Shown one piece after another: positions 43,446 through 55,452 of a DNA stretch of 61,003 nucleotides. A program made the position numbers and the translations under genes. Under the pieces are notes generated by a model. That model did no database searches and was not told the origin of the DNA. It saw only the letters and a list, made by a program, of their open reading frames with translations. Each line of letters begins with the position of its first letter. Position 1 is the first letter of the stretch. Source of the stretch: Rhizomucor pusillus (Eukaryota > Mucoromycota > Mucoromycetes > Mucorales > Lichtheimiaceae); contig FWWN02000560.1 of assembly GCA_900175165.2 (NCBI GenBank), forward strand, positions 1 through 61,003, given 5' to 3'.

Positions 43446-45132
43446 CTATTGTGTTGCCATCATGTTCTGGAAATCAACTCCATTCTCCATCTGTTCCTTG
43501 ACGAACATTTCAAAGTACTATACGCATAGATTTTAGTAACGATGTTTACACTTCAAAGGCCATTGCACGTACCTGGAAGATAATAGTAACACACAAAAGG
43601 ATACCAGTACCAGAACCAATAGCTCCAATCATATCAGCCAAGACAGAAACGGCACCGAGGCATGCGCCACCGAAAGAAGCAGCGACGGGAATGACACGTT
43701 TCAACTCCTTGTACATAGAGGTATCACGGTAACCAGCGATGACGAGTTGTTGGTCCTTCAATTGACGGGCAACATCGCGGGGAGAAGAACCAGAAACTTC
43801 AATCCAGGTCTTGGAAAGCAAAGCACAGCCAGCCAACATGATGGTGATGTAGACAACTGTGTGAATAGGGTCCAAAAGGGCATCAGTGATGTTGCGGGGT
43901 GCAGAAAGGTAGTAGGCAAAACCGCTCTTTGCGTACAATTGCGCAGAGCCTTCATAGGGTTCCCAAACACCAAGCAAGCGAACAAGGACATTGTTTTCAA
44001 ACCGCTTGTAAAGCATCTGAGAAATCATGAAGATGTTGGAGGTCATCGTAGACTGAAGCATAATGGGCATGTTTGAGGTGTAGAAGAGCTTGATAGGGTA
44101 AGAACCACGTTGGCCACGGACACGGTTGGACTTGACAGGAAGCTCAACTCGAAAACCTTGCAAATAGATGACAACACCAAAAATGAGAGCAGTTGACAAC
44201 AAGCTCATGACATTGGGCAAGTTAGCACGATAGAAAGCTTCCTTGAGAGCGCGGGTCTTGTCCTTGCGAGTCATCAAAAGGTGGACCAAAGCAATCAAGG
44301 CACCTTCAAACTCGTCACCTCGACCGGTGTTGATGGTAGTAGGAGAAAGAGCCTTCCAGAAGATGGTTTCGCAAATGTTGGTGGCAATGAACAAATTGAT
44401 GCCAGATCCAAGACCGTAGCCCTTTTGCAGCAATTCGTCCAACAAGAGAGTGATCAAGGATGCGACGACCAACTGGATAACCAACAACAAGCAGACACCA
44501 GCACCGATCTCACGGGGGCTGCCGTAGAGGCCAGTCAAGACGGAGACAGTGGCATGACCAAAAGCAATAATCATGGCGAAAACTGGTAGCAATACATATC
44601 AGGAAACCATGCTTACACATTCCTCGTGTCTTTGCATCTTTGCACTTACGCTTTTGGGCACCGCTGAACAAGGCACGGTCTTCCTTCAAGCTGTAGTCCA
44701 CTTCGATAATGTTTGCGCCAGAAAGCAATTGCATAATCATTCCAGAGGTAATAATAGGAGTAATACCAAGTTCCATGAGAGTGCCTCTGTTGGACGCGAG
44801 GATAACTCTCATCCAGAACAATGGATCTGAGGAATCAGATGACATGATGCCGTACAGAGGGACTTGAGACATGACCAAGAAGATGAATAGAGTTACTGCT
44901 GTCCACATAACCTTTTGGTTGAAAGGAACCTGCACGTGGTGATTTTAGAGACACTGCCCAAGTATTTGATTAGCTAGCAAACACACCTTGCGATCGGGTG
45001 TCGCGATTTCTGGAAGGATGGCCATAAACGGCCGTACCAAGTGGAGTACCCTGACTATAAAAACGCGTCAGCATCAAAGAGCTTGACTGAACAGAGTGTC
45101 AAAATGTTATATTTGCGCAACTTACAGCCCAT
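43446..45132 (-). CDS. SEC61: Sec61 translocon subunit alpha
   Basis: Predicted 478 residues in five exons: 45132-45126, 45054-44987, 44929-44650, 44582-43573 and 43517-43446. It begins [20 protein letters not shown], with [20 protein letters not shown] (the plug region), [59 protein letters not shown], and the end [13 protein letters not shown]. Ten membrane helices fit the family and the length is normal. It forms the protein-conducting channel of the ER. The first coding exon is only 7 nt; its use is required to reach the conserved MGFR start. Confidence 0.95.
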
Positions 45133-45502
45133 GGTTGATGGAGTTGGTGGGGGAGAAGAACGAAAGCCAAAGTCGGTATGCTGGTCCCCGATGGAGCGTA
45201 AAGAACCAATCAGGAGAATTCAGCCAATGAAATTTCTCCACCTTCAAGACGGAGTGTCTCGCTTGGCAGCAGGCGGTGTCATGTAAGTACTTTATCAATA
45301 CAGTGACTCAAAATTTGAGCATTCTGCAAGGTAATCGAGTTACGCAAAATTATTGGGCAATCTCCTTCTCTAAAGGGGCCATCTTTTCATTTTTCTTTTC
45401 TTTACACTCAGGCTAGTTTGTGATATTCAATATACTTATCTCTCGTCCATAACTATTAAACAATAAAATAGCTCGATTTAACAGAACAGAGTCACGCGTA
45501 TA
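45133..45502. other. Upstream region of SEC61
   Basis: No gene seen; a Lys/Arg-rich plus-strand frame at 45041-45286 runs antisense through the SEC61 start and is treated as chance. Confidence 0.5.
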
Positions 45503-46179
45503 TCAGTCAGAGAGTGTTGTCCGGGGTTCGAAGTCAATACGATCCGATAAGAGCAAAAGGTCGACAGTTTGGACGAATATTGGATATTTCAAAGGGAAAA
45601 CAAGATGCCTTTGTTCAATCATGAACGCTGATTTCTTTTGCTTTTCAACTTCAAATGGATTGCGACGGCCTTCAAGCAAAAAAGACAGCACGACATTGTA
45701 GTCAATTACCTCTACAGAGTCCGTCAACGCAATAGCTTTATGAACACATGAGAGAAGTACGTATCATCTTGTTAAGTCTATTCAGAACCCTTTTTGATTC
45801 TCGGCTTTACCTGCAAGAATGGGATCCCGACCACCGCATTCCTATTCGTCGTCTTCAAATACGTTTCAATTGACTTGTGCTATCCTCGGCGCAGTCCGGG
45901 AACGATCCATCCTCAGAATGCTTCACGAGATCCTATATCAGCGACGCTTGCTGCATCAACTATCATAGAAGAGGGATTACAAATATCAGAGGAAGAACGA
46001 CAAGGCGAGCTTCTGGTTATGAAAAATTCATTCCAGTATCTCTCTGAGCTGCAACTAGAGGGATTGCAGTGTTTTGTGGTATTTGTATCTGATAAACTGT
46101 CGAGGCATTGAAGTTCATTTTGGAGAAACACTTCCCTGTACTTTCTGCAACCACAAGTCGTTTTGTAGCTGGCAGCCAT
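45503..46179 (-). other. Unresolved coding-like region
   Basis: Both strands look partly coding. Minus: 45727-45503 has EVIDYNVVLSFLLEGRRNPF and AFMIEQRHLVFPLKYPIFVQ, ending in a natural stop. Further upstream at 46179-45913 a Cys/Ser-rich frame starts at an ATG. Plus: 45794-46111 has SATLAASTIIEEGLQISEEE and MKNSFQYLSELQLEGLQ. I could not find a splice model that joins either set cleanly, and I recognise no family. A small intron-containing gene or another relic are both possible. Confidence 0.3.
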
Positions 46180-47027
46180 TGAGATTGTCGGAAAGGAAAA
46201 ATTTTAGCACCTTGATCCTTCTTTTTGGTTGAAAAGAATATATGATGATGCTTCATGGCCTGTTAAACGATCAAGCTTCGCTGCTTTTTTGCGGTGGAGG
46301 GATGACGACGCATGCCCGGGCCAACACCTTGTTACGAACTCAGGGTGTGTTATTTGAAGATCTGATATCATTTAAACCAGAATTTCCAATCTTAAAAATG
46401 AAAATGAAGAAAACTTTGGAAATGTCCGTGGCTGGTTGCCATGGACAAGGTTATATGAATCGTTTTGAAATCATATCCCTCTGTATCATCAAGAGTATGT
46501 CTCTAGGACTGCAGAGTAACGAAACTCGATGTTACTTCAGGATGAAACTGTGAGGATATGCTCATTATAAAAGCCACATACATCGAAGCTTCGGGACTCA
46601 GAAACTTTTTGCCCACTCTGGGCTAGCAGCGGAGCACAGAGATACCTGAATCTGTAACAAATCTTATAGATTCAAGAAATGAATTCATCGTTCTGAGCAT
46701 ACTATATCAGCGCTATAAACATGTGCGCTGTCATTGCAATTTCTGTGCAAGGTCTTTTTCAGAGTGACAGGACGTTAAATTGGACGTATTTTACCTAGTA
46801 GATACAGATTCATCATCATAAAGCCCTCAGATGGCTATCAATTTCTTTGTTATATCCTTACACTGAAAATGCATTGCATAGTGATCAGATATGGTTGAAT
46901 TTTCCTCGCTGTTTGGAGCCTAGGCGAATCTTTTGGATTGAAGGAGATTGTAAGCGGCAATTTCGCTGTGTACAGTAGTTGTCTCATTTTCGCATAAAGT
47001 GTACAGTCAGTTTTCCTCCCTCAAAGT
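46180..47027. other. Intergenic, nothing recognised
   Basis: About 850 AT-rich bases before the LYRM2 gene; a 103-codon plus-strand frame at 46242-46553 has no signature. Confidence 0.5.
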
Positions 47028-47551
47028 ATGAGACCGAGCTCTGTCGTACGATTTGCTAGTACATTGCGAGGAGGCCGCAGCAGTGCTCCACCTCCAGTTC
47101 CCAAATTCTTTCGAGATACCGAGATTTCTTTAGCTCACGTAGGCAGTTTGTAAATGTCCTGATCGATCTCGTGGATGCTCATCGTTTCGATCAATACTAG
47201 TTTATGGTCCGTGGCCAAGTTATTTCATTATACCGACAGATTCTTCGATGTACCAAAGGTAGCAGAAAGAGAGCACAAAAGAACTGCAATGGGCTAGTTA
47301 ACATATTTTGAGTTACCAGGTCTCGACAAGGCAAGTGCCAAGGAAGTCAGGGACTGGGCTCGTGCAGATTTCGAAAGATACCGGCATGAAAAGGACATAG
47401 TAAGTAAAGAATTATGGACTGTAGAGTCGAGTAACTGATATATACTATGTTTAACTTACAGGAAAAGATTCGGTCGCTATTGTCATCAGGCAAACAGCAA
47501 ATGCATTCCCTTCAGACATCCTTAAATTTAGCACATGCTGACAAAATGTAG
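47028..47551 (+). CDS. LYR-motif protein 2 (LYRM2-like)
   Basis: Predicted 112 residues in four exons: 47028-47138, 47201-47258, 47320-47399 and 47462-47551. A basic presequence-like start (MRPSSVVRFASTLRGGRSSA) precedes FMVRGQVISLYRQILRC with the L-Y-R motif, then EVRDWARADFERYRHEKDIE and IRSLLSSGKQQMHSLQTSL. The Leu-Tyr-Arg helix and the downstream Phe are family hallmarks. LYRM proteins are small mitochondrial adaptors that bind acyl carrier protein in assembly of respiratory complexes. The stop is 51 bases from the convergent glucosidase stop. Confidence 0.88.
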
Positions 47552-47602
47552 TTCTTATGTAAATAGAAAACTCATTTCAATTGTTTCGTTCTTTTATTTT
47601 TT

Positions 47603-50600
47603 TTACTGGATCTCTATTGTCCAACCGCAAGCACTGACAGACGCCTTGGGATCCTTGATGACAGCTTTCTGCGACGAAGGATCGTAATCAAACTCAACGT
47701 CAGTGCGTCCGCCATTGACAGAGACAACGGTGACTTTGCTAGGTTTGCGGGAAAGACCAAGCAAATGGATACGTTCTACGCGTAGAATCTGCATAGACTT
47801 AGCAAAAGTCTCGGCTGCTTCGCTCTCGAGTTTCTCGTGCAAGCTTGAACATGTCAAGCGGTTCTGCTCAAACTTGAATTGGGTATGAATGTATGCACCA
47901 GACTCGTAGTCATAGCTCTCGCCATCATCGATGTACAAGTCGCCTTGTGCGGAACCCTAAGACAGCTGGTGTTTAGAATATTTTGCTATACATCAAGGAT
48001 GAATACGACCATGTCTCTTACATTCTGGTCAAGAGCAATAACGAGTGTAAATGGATCAAGCTTCATGCTGTGGGAGCTACGTCTCACACGCTCTCGCCGT
48101 GGCACAATGTATCCGCCGCGGTAGTAAGCAGGTATCTTGCCGAGTGGAGCATCGACAGTATGGATTCCAGTCAAGGAGACTGGCTTGTGTGTTGCCATAT
48201 CATACCAAGGCTATGAAATCCAATTTAACTTCCATTGCAAAGTTATCGGTATTTGTTTGCAAAAATTTACCTGATTGCCAGGGAAATAGACCTGGGTATC
48301 GGTTGCTCCCTCCTTGGTGACAGGCTTGACCATGATGCCTCCGCCAAGCATGAATTGATCCTCGGTAGCAAATAACTGCTCATCGTCAGGGAATTCCATA
48401 AACATGGGTCGCATCATAGGTGTGCCTTGTTTGTATGCCTCGTAGAATAAAGTGTACCAGTAGGGCAACAGAGCGTAGCGTTCACGGAGGGCTGCTTTGG
48501 TCATCTCACGGTATGGTTCCGGGACAAGGTAGGGCTCACGACGCTTGGTATCAATGTGGGCATGTCCACGGAAGAAAGGTTGGAACACGCCGGCTTGGTA
48601 CCATCGAACGAGAAGCTCTGGAGCCGGGTTACCAAAGAAACCAGGAATATCTGCACCTGTGAATACGACACCGCCCAAACCGTTAGTCAATGACATTGGG
48701 TTTGAATAGTATAGTGCCTCCCAATTGGCCATGTTGTCGCCGGTCCAGACAGCGCCATAACGCTGGGCGCCAGCATAGAATCCACGGGTCAAGACAAAGG
48801 GTCTTTTTGGTACAGCGGTGCGGTCACGAACACCTTCGGCCGTAGTTCCATGCTATGCAAACGAACTGATTAGTTGCAATTTAAAAGGAAAAAAAAGCAA
48901 ATAAACTTACCGAAATCAAGCTGTAAAGATTATGGAGGACACGGTGTTCCCAGTTACCGTGATGAATCATTTCCTTTTGCATAGTGATTTCAGGGCCGTT
49001 GAAAATAGATGGTTCGTTCATATCATTCCAAATATGAACATTTTCTCGGGTTCCTATAAACTTATCAAACTTGAACTGATCCTTCCACCAGCTGCGTGCT
49101 TCTGGTTTGAAGAAGTCGACCCAAGAGGATTGTCCAGGCCAGCACCATGCTTCGTAATCAGCGCCAGAGGGCTGTTTTACAAAGAGATTGTCATCCTTTG
49201 CCTCACGGCATACGCGATAATTGTCAGTTCGTTTGATGTGTGGATCGATGATGGTAACGAGCTGTCTGCCCTTATGGTCCAAAGCCTTTGCCATCTCGAT
49301 TGGATCAGGGAATTTGTTGGGTTCCCAAGTGAAGTACTTTCGATCATCTGTGTATTCAATGTCCAACCAGATGACGTCGTAAGGCATGTCATGCGCGTCG
49401 AATTGGCTATCTACTTCCAATACGTCCTTCTGATTGATGTAGTTCCATCGACATTGGTGATATCCAAGCGAAAATAACTGAGGCAACATGGCTGTTCCAG
49501 TCAATGCCGTGTATTGGCGCAAAACATCTTTGCTTGTTGGACCGAGGAATACAAAGACATCGAGTACACCAGCTTCTGACATCCAATGCGTTTGCGTAGT
49601 GATCTTATCTTCAGATTTCTTGCCAAAGCTCAATACTTTTTGCATCGAGGACTAAATCACCTGTGAGCTGCAGAGTGCTTGGTGGCTCATTGCAAATACG
49701 TACCTTGGCATCAGGCTTCTGTTTTACAATATCGATCCATGTTTCGGAAGGGTTCATCCAAAAAATACCGGCAGAGAGGTCCTTGCGGTGGGCAATCATG
49801 AAAGGTACAGCACCGTACAGTGAAGTTGGGCTATCGAGGGCATATTCAAAGACGTCGGTGTTGTAAAGTCGGTACGGATCTGTGTATGCATTGTCTCCAC
49901 CTCGAGTTTCTTTTAGCGAGAGGCTTGAGGCATGTTCCTATGTAGTTTTTCGTTGAATCGAGGCTTTCGCTCTCCACACACGGACGATGCACGACTTACA
50001 GGAATACCGTAAACATGGCCAAAGTTATGGAAAGTCACATCCAAGGCGACACTTTCGGGTCCTATCCGTAATATAAGCTTAGTCTGTTACTCACATACTA
50101 TTAGCATTGCATTTTGCTCACCATTTGGTTTAGGATCTGTCCAGGTCTTGAATGTTTCTTCCCATAGATCAACTTCCCAGGGCGCATCCACGAGTTCCTT
50201 GGTGCCATCATCCTTGACCTGCTCAATTTTCTTTGGGGTATGTGTATCTTTGGTTCTGAGATGCTCGAAATTGAACAATCCACGGTCGTTAAGAGTGATA
50301 ACAAGCGAGTCATTAACATGGAAATCAATGCGCACCGGATTGGAATGTACAATAACTTTGTGCGAATCATCCATAGCAACAGTTACTGTTCCATCCTCGT
50401 TCTTTTCGATCGAAGATTTACTGAGCTTCGGCTCTTTGCTGAGAGTATACTTTGCGTGTTCATCGTAACGAGGTTTGATAGGATTCTTCTCGTTGACACG
50501 AACCCGGGCGGTATTGTCTTGCAGTATGCTCAAATCCAGCGTAAGAAAAACGTTCTTGTCAGTGTTTTCAATGTCTGCTCTGAATCCTGCTTCGTCGACC

Positions 50601-50803
50601 GCGATGGAATCTTGAAGGAGAACATAGGGAGAGGTGAACGAGTTGGCAGGATCAGTCGCCATATCTGCATAAGCACGATTGCGACGACAGAATCCAGATT
50701 GCGCGCAAGTTTTGAAGTCTTCTCGCTTCATTGCTGCTGTTAGCACAGCAAAGAAGAGGACGAGGAGACATAGACTCCCGGACCTTTTCGAGAATAGAGG
50801 CAT
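47603..50803 (-). CDS. Glucosidase II catalytic alpha subunit (GH31)
   Basis: Predicted 936 residues in seven exons: 50803-50122, 50061-50000, 49937-49704, 49618-48911, 48852-48271, 48210-48022 and 47956-47603. A signal peptide (hydrophobic CLLVLFFAVLTAA) precedes REDFKTCAQSGFCRRNRAY, the usual N-terminus of ER glucosidase II. The catalytic barrel shows PYDVIWLDIEYTDDRKYFTW, IWNDMNEPSIF with the nucleophile Asp, RYGAVWTGDN with the acid/base Asp, and FTGADIPGFFGNP. Beta-sandwich domains follow (PAYYRGGYIVPRRERVRRSS). The enzyme trims the two inner glucoses from N-glycans in the ER and drives calnexin-cycle release. Length fits the family. All introns are GT-AG and keep the frame. Confidence 0.95.
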
Positions 50804-51573
50804 AACGAAACAAGCAGCAAGCGAGATTCAGGACGCGTTCACGTAGTAACAATCCTTTGCTTTATCCAATGAAATTGCATACTTTGCTGCGGCTAAATAA
50901 TCTGCCTCCAATCATCGTATTCCACTTCATGTTGGAGCCATTACAGTGGTTGGCATGGCAGTTCCGGTTCGCTAACCACTGGTAGTACTCTATGGTTGTA
51001 AAAGATCGGCTGTTCCCTATCTTCCCTGCCTATCTGACTCTCTTTACCTCGTGCATCCTGTCTTCATCCCAGCCTCTGTTTCTGTCTCGGTCTCTGGTGT
51101 GTCTCGGTGGTTGGACCTCTGGGTGGCAAGCAACCACTATCTGCAAACCAGTATGTATCAAGTGGTAAATTATTCAAATCCTTATTACATTAGTCTATCA
51201 TTACGTTCCTTTCGTTCCCCATCTTGATCAATTGACGCGTTTTTCCTTCCTCTTTGTTGGTGGACCTTGGGACTAGCCGTTCCAAGGGCCCCATCATCCA
51301 AGGTTAAGTTGGTAACTTGCGCAAACTGATATAATGCGTCTCCTTGCCACTTTTTTCAATACAAGAACAGTTTTATTCGGGTAGTTGATACAGTTTTGGA
51401 AGCGCCGTAACAGTCTGCTGCCACAGATCCCTTCTAAAAATCGAAATTCTGCATGATTGCTCTGCCGGTGCTGAGCTGAAGGCTACTGACATCAAATGGC
51501 AAGCATGCGCATCTTCTTGCTTTTTCATTGCACATTCCATACAGGATTTCGTCAGATGGCTTTAGTAATTAGT
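50804..51573. other. Intergenic, nothing recognised
   Basis: Upstream region of the glucosidase II gene. No gene or RNA seen. Confidence 0.5.
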
Positions 51574-52084
51574 TTAGGCAATTGTTGATATAGAGTAACA
51601 CAAGCGTTGTCTTGGAGCATCGTCAACAGCAGGGCTTTCTTTGCTAACAAAGATTGTTACGCCATTCTCACACCAAATAAGCTGTTTTAAATTGTTTGTA
51701 ACAAGGTTGTTGTAAGCACGAGCACTCAATTTAGGCGCCAAAGAAAATTGCCGCTCTGGTCGTTTCCTCGGCATCTAGAAGCGATCCGCGACTCCCAACT
51801 CCTGGTTTCTGTGTAAGCATCCCAAATATGTACAGCACTGGATAAACTACAGTGCTGTACAAAGCATCGCTTCCACCCGATGCGTTTCCTAGGATGCTGT
51901 AAACAACCCTGCAGTAACCTGAAACGAGGGCGTTGCTAGCTTGTAAATAAGCGAGCAGTTCCATAGTATTTTCCATGAAACATTGCAAAGTCGAAAACTG
52001 TTTAATCGGCAAGAATGAGAAAACACACGCACACAATACACACATTTTTGTCGCAGCATGTGCATCGCACAGCTCGGTCAGCAA
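51574..52084 (-). pseudogene. Probable decayed coding relic
   Basis: Two minus-strand frames seem to be one broken protein. 52084-51731 has MELLAYLQASNALVSGYC, VVYSILGNASGGSDALYSTV, YPVLYIFGMLTQKPGVG and LLDAEETTRAAI. 51774-51574 continues in another frame with LSARAYNNLVTNNLKQLIWC and ESPAVDDAPRQRLCYS. One frameshift near 51740 separates them. The composition is protein-like and the pieces are collinear, but no family is recognised with confidence. Confidence 0.4.
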
Positions 52085-52769
52085 ATGAAAAATCTCCTTG
52101 GAAACACATTAAAATGATTGGCTGTGAGTGTGGGAACAGACTCACACTAGAGCGCCAAAATAGCGCAAGCCGGAGAAGGAGCTCAGGCCAGAAAAACTTT
52201 TGTCCGACGAAAGTGGAATTTCGGCTTCATTGGAAAAAGAAAAGCAAGCCAAAATGACGATGAGCCTATATGCATTCAGGCGCCCGTTGCTGTGACAGCT
52301 ATGTAAGAATCTCGGTATCCTGCAAACCTTAAACATCCAAAAACCTGATAAGAAAGGTGGAAAAAGCGATAAAAATGGGAGGTAGGTCTCGATGCTGGTG
52401 CGACGCCAAACAAAAATACAAACCTCCTTTAATGAGGGTCATCCGCGGGTGGTTGCATACATTCTTTTTGCCGCGGGATAAACTTTACTTTGCCCAGCAA
52501 AAGAGCAATGTATTAGGGTACTACTTGGAGGAGTTTTATGAGAATAACAGCTGGTAGCATTTTCTCTCGTCATCGATTCTACAGAAATCTCCAGAAGTGT
52601 CGCCAATTCTCCAATGACTCATGAATTGCCGTGGGACCTTCCATATGTGTGAAATGTGGGGGGAATATTTCTCCAGCCTATGAAATCGCGGATGCTCACC
52701 AGGCCCCGCGGAGTTGCATCATGGCCATTTTTGGATCAGAGTGTCTCACGGCCACCGACCCCGATGCTG
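52085..52769. other. Intergenic, upstream of the 97-residue protein gene
   Basis: No gene seen; short open frames at 52015-52257 and 52357-52557 carry no signature. Confidence 0.5.
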
Positions 52770-52777
52770 TATAAATA
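52770..52777 (+). promoter_or_regulatory. TATA box TATAAATA
   Basis: A perfect TATAAATA 79 bases before the ATG at 52849, followed about 30 bases later by a pyrimidine-rich stretch ctatctctttttac that could hold the initiator. The best core promoter in the window. Confidence 0.6.
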
Positions 52778-52848
52778 GGCCCGTGTTTGCTATCTCTTTT
52801 TACGCTACAGTTATCTCAATTTCCAATACACACATCAAATTCGAAGCA

Positions 52849-53142
52849 ATGGATCCCGGATACAAGTACCTCCAACGCATCAAGACCGTTCCTAACCTCA
52901 TCAACGAGGACCCAAGTATCGTTACTCCAAAGAACTCAAGTTTTATGGACCTTCCCTGGAGTGATCTGTCAAAGCTCGTTGCCACTCATGATTCAAAGGG
53001 CCGTCGAGCCTCTGGTGCAAGCACTGCTTCCTCTGGAACTGACTCTTCAAGTAAATCCACACACGGTGTAGAACACGAAGAACTTGGCAACTGGGACTCT
53101 ATGACTGGATACCAAGATGCTCAACACATCGCCTATCACTAA
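52849..53142 (+). CDS. Small unknown protein (97 residues)
   Basis: Intronless frame starting MDPGYKYLQRIKTVPNLINE. The first half has IVTPKNSSFMDLPWSDLSKL, the middle is Ser/Thr/Gly-rich, and the end is DSMTGYQDAQHIAYH. There are no membrane segments, cysteines or signal peptide. I do not recognise it. It is supported as a gene by a strong TATA box 79 bases upstream, a CA-rich leader, and consistent codon use through the whole frame. The abundance of Ser/Thr and its small size would fit a stress- or stage-induced protein, but that is conjecture. Confidence 0.65.
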   Translation: MDPGYKYLQRIKTVPNLINEDPSIVTPKNSSFMDLPWSDLSKLVATHDSKGRRASGASTASSGTDSSSKSTHGVEHEELGNWDSMTGYQDAQHIAYH

Positions 53143-53413
53143 AATTTCCAACTGATCCGCTTTCTAAATCCTCTTCTATCACACGTTTCCGCACACAATC
53201 CTACTACATTTCTTTGGTGATTGATCACGCATCTGCATTACTCTAATTGTTTCGTTTTTAATTCTTCTATTTTTGCATGACAATAAAACGCTGAACCAAA
53301 TTGCATAAGCAACTTTTCAACTGCATGACGCGGCTTGCTGTTTACCTTTTTTTTGTTTATGATTGTTTATCAGTTTGCTCCTTTTTCTTCTTTCTTTTCC
53401 TGCATGTTTGATA

Positions 53414-55149
53414 ATGGCATCAGCAGTAACCTGGAATGACCCCCTTGATGCAGATCTCAAATGGATCCGTCATCTGCAGCATCAGCTGTTAGGTGCGCTT
53501 CATGAGACAACATATCGATACCAAGATGACGAACGTTACCGCAACGATCCTCGCTATGTGAGCTTGTGGCATCAATACGCTTCATTCTTCCACGATCCAG
53601 AGCTTGTCTACCAATGGATAAAGTCCAAGAGGATTGGTGAGGACGTGGGAACTACGATACACGTGGCCACATATTGTGATACCGAGCACAGGTAATCTAT
53701 TCATTGATATGGTTGCAAATGGCAAGAATGTCGAAGACAAACCTCTCATTGAGTGCTTAAAATAGACTCCAACCGAGGGAGAGGGGGAGCGATAACAATG
53801 GAAGGCTGCTGGGTGATGCATACCACCGTACCAAGCAGAATTTGCCTCGTAAGCTGAAGCAACTGCCGCCCATGCGTGGTATTTCCATCCACCAAGTACC
53901 CAAAAATTTGAGCGACCTAGTGGATTGGATCGAGTTTAGATTAGCTTATGATAGCAGAGCTGCTATGCTTCGACGATGCTACAAGGAGCAGTTGATCGAG
54001 TTATCATTTGAGGAGATCAGAGCACAGTCCTATCAGCAGAACAAACAAGGAAGAAAGATTAAAAAGCGGTGCCACCGCCGCGGAGAGGCTATGGGTCAAT
54101 CGGCTCAGCGTCTCCGTGTTGTTGAGCACCCGCGGACATTACCTCTCAGTCCGAATTTCGTCCGACATATCCTCTCTTCTTTATCAATACCTCTCACAGC
54201 TTACACCGGTTATCACACATATCGGGAACAAAATGCACCCCGTGAACGTATCAAATCCAAGGTACGCTTAGGCGATATCACTTACACTGTCATCTCCAAG
54301 CTAGGCGAAGGTGGTATGGGGAAAGTCTATCGTATCGAACATTCTTCTGAGCCTTATGCACTCAAAATCGAAACACCACCCAATCCATGGGAGTTCTACA
54401 TTATGAGACAATTGGAGGTTCGATCGGTACTGCACTGTACATACGCTCACTCCTTCCATCATTACGAGAACACTGGTCTCCTCATCATGGATATGAAAGA
54501 AGGAATGACACTCTTGGAAGCGCTCAACTTTTACCGCGAACAATTTTCGCAGCAACAAATGCCAGAACCGCTTGTTATTTACATTGCAGCGAAATTGCTT
54601 AGCATTACATCAAAGCTACATAAAGCAAGCATCGTCCACGGCGACTTGAAGACGGATAATGTCATGATACATGCTTACGACGGCGGCGATGTATGCTTGA
54701 CGTTGATCGATTTTGGGCGCTCTGTTGACTTGACTTTGCTACCAAGCTCTCCACAGTTGAAAGCTGGCTGGCAAGTCGATGACAGCGACTACGTATTTCT
54801 TTCGCAAGAGATAGCATGGCCGGCTTGGAAAATTGATTACTGGGGTGTAGCTGACACAGTGCACTGGCTACTTTATGGAGCTTCAATGAGAACTCAGTTG
54901 TTATCGGAAGGCCGATACATGGTTACGAAGCCGTTGAGGCGATACTGGCAAAAGGAGCTATGGACAAAATTTTTTGAGTCGCTTCTCAACCCACCAGCCA
55001 AAATGCAGCCCACGATGCCCATGCAAGCGCTGGCTAGGGAATTCGAAGGCAAATTCGACAAGGCAGCAGCGACGTCGTATGTTTTAAAGCTGGGAGTAGT
55101 CAGCTCCAGTAAGAAGAGACAGAAAAGTCGACAAGGAAGATATAGTTGA
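53414..55149 (+). CDS. Bub1-type spindle checkpoint kinase, very short form
   Basis: Predicted 553 residues from two exons, 53414-53691 and 53766-55149. The N-terminus has part of the Bub1/Mad3 TPR region (WIRHLQHQLLGALHETTYRY, then YRNDPRYVSLWHQYASF). After the intron comes LSFEEIRAQSYQQ, like the conserved FEE-RA motif that follows the TPRs in Bub1 and Mad3. The kinase domain is complete: LGEGGMGKVYRIE, Lys in YALKIE, HGDLKTDNVMI, LIDFGRSVDL, and an IDYWGVADTVHWLLYG block. Bub1 proteins are normally about 1,000 residues. Here the later TPR helices and the long middle (kinetochore-binding and Mad1-binding segments) are not visible. All of the coding region is open, so it looks like a working compact gene rather than a relic. 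Confidence 0.85.
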
Positions 55150-55452
55150 TGGCGAACATTGAAAAAATGTATTTGTATGTGCAGACCAAGTTAACATATT
55201 ATGGTTTGTGCAGACTTATTCCTTGGGCAATAGCTCTGTGATTCATACACCACGAGCGTGCTTAATAAACATCATGAGGACAACAACTAGTATATCTCAT
55301 GTTTGTATGCATACAATGAGTAAAAAGCAGAGCTGGGCAGCAATGGCGTGCATTGGGACTTCAAATTACTGCGGCCTGAGTGCGCTGTCAAAAAATTTAC
55401 CTCTTCTCAACCCCACTCTGTATTCAAGCAATTGATAGATAATAAAGTAATC

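Noticed and set aside
43747..44589. Plus-strand frames over SEC61
   Set aside because: Antisense of a conserved gene.
45510..45545. GGTTCGAAGTC as a tRNA T-arm
   Set aside because: No matching acceptor, D or anticodon stems around it; it lies in the unresolved coding-like region.
53842..55149. A separate kinase gene beginning at 53842
   Set aside because: That position is TTG, not ATG, and exon 53414-53691 joins the same frame through a proper intron.
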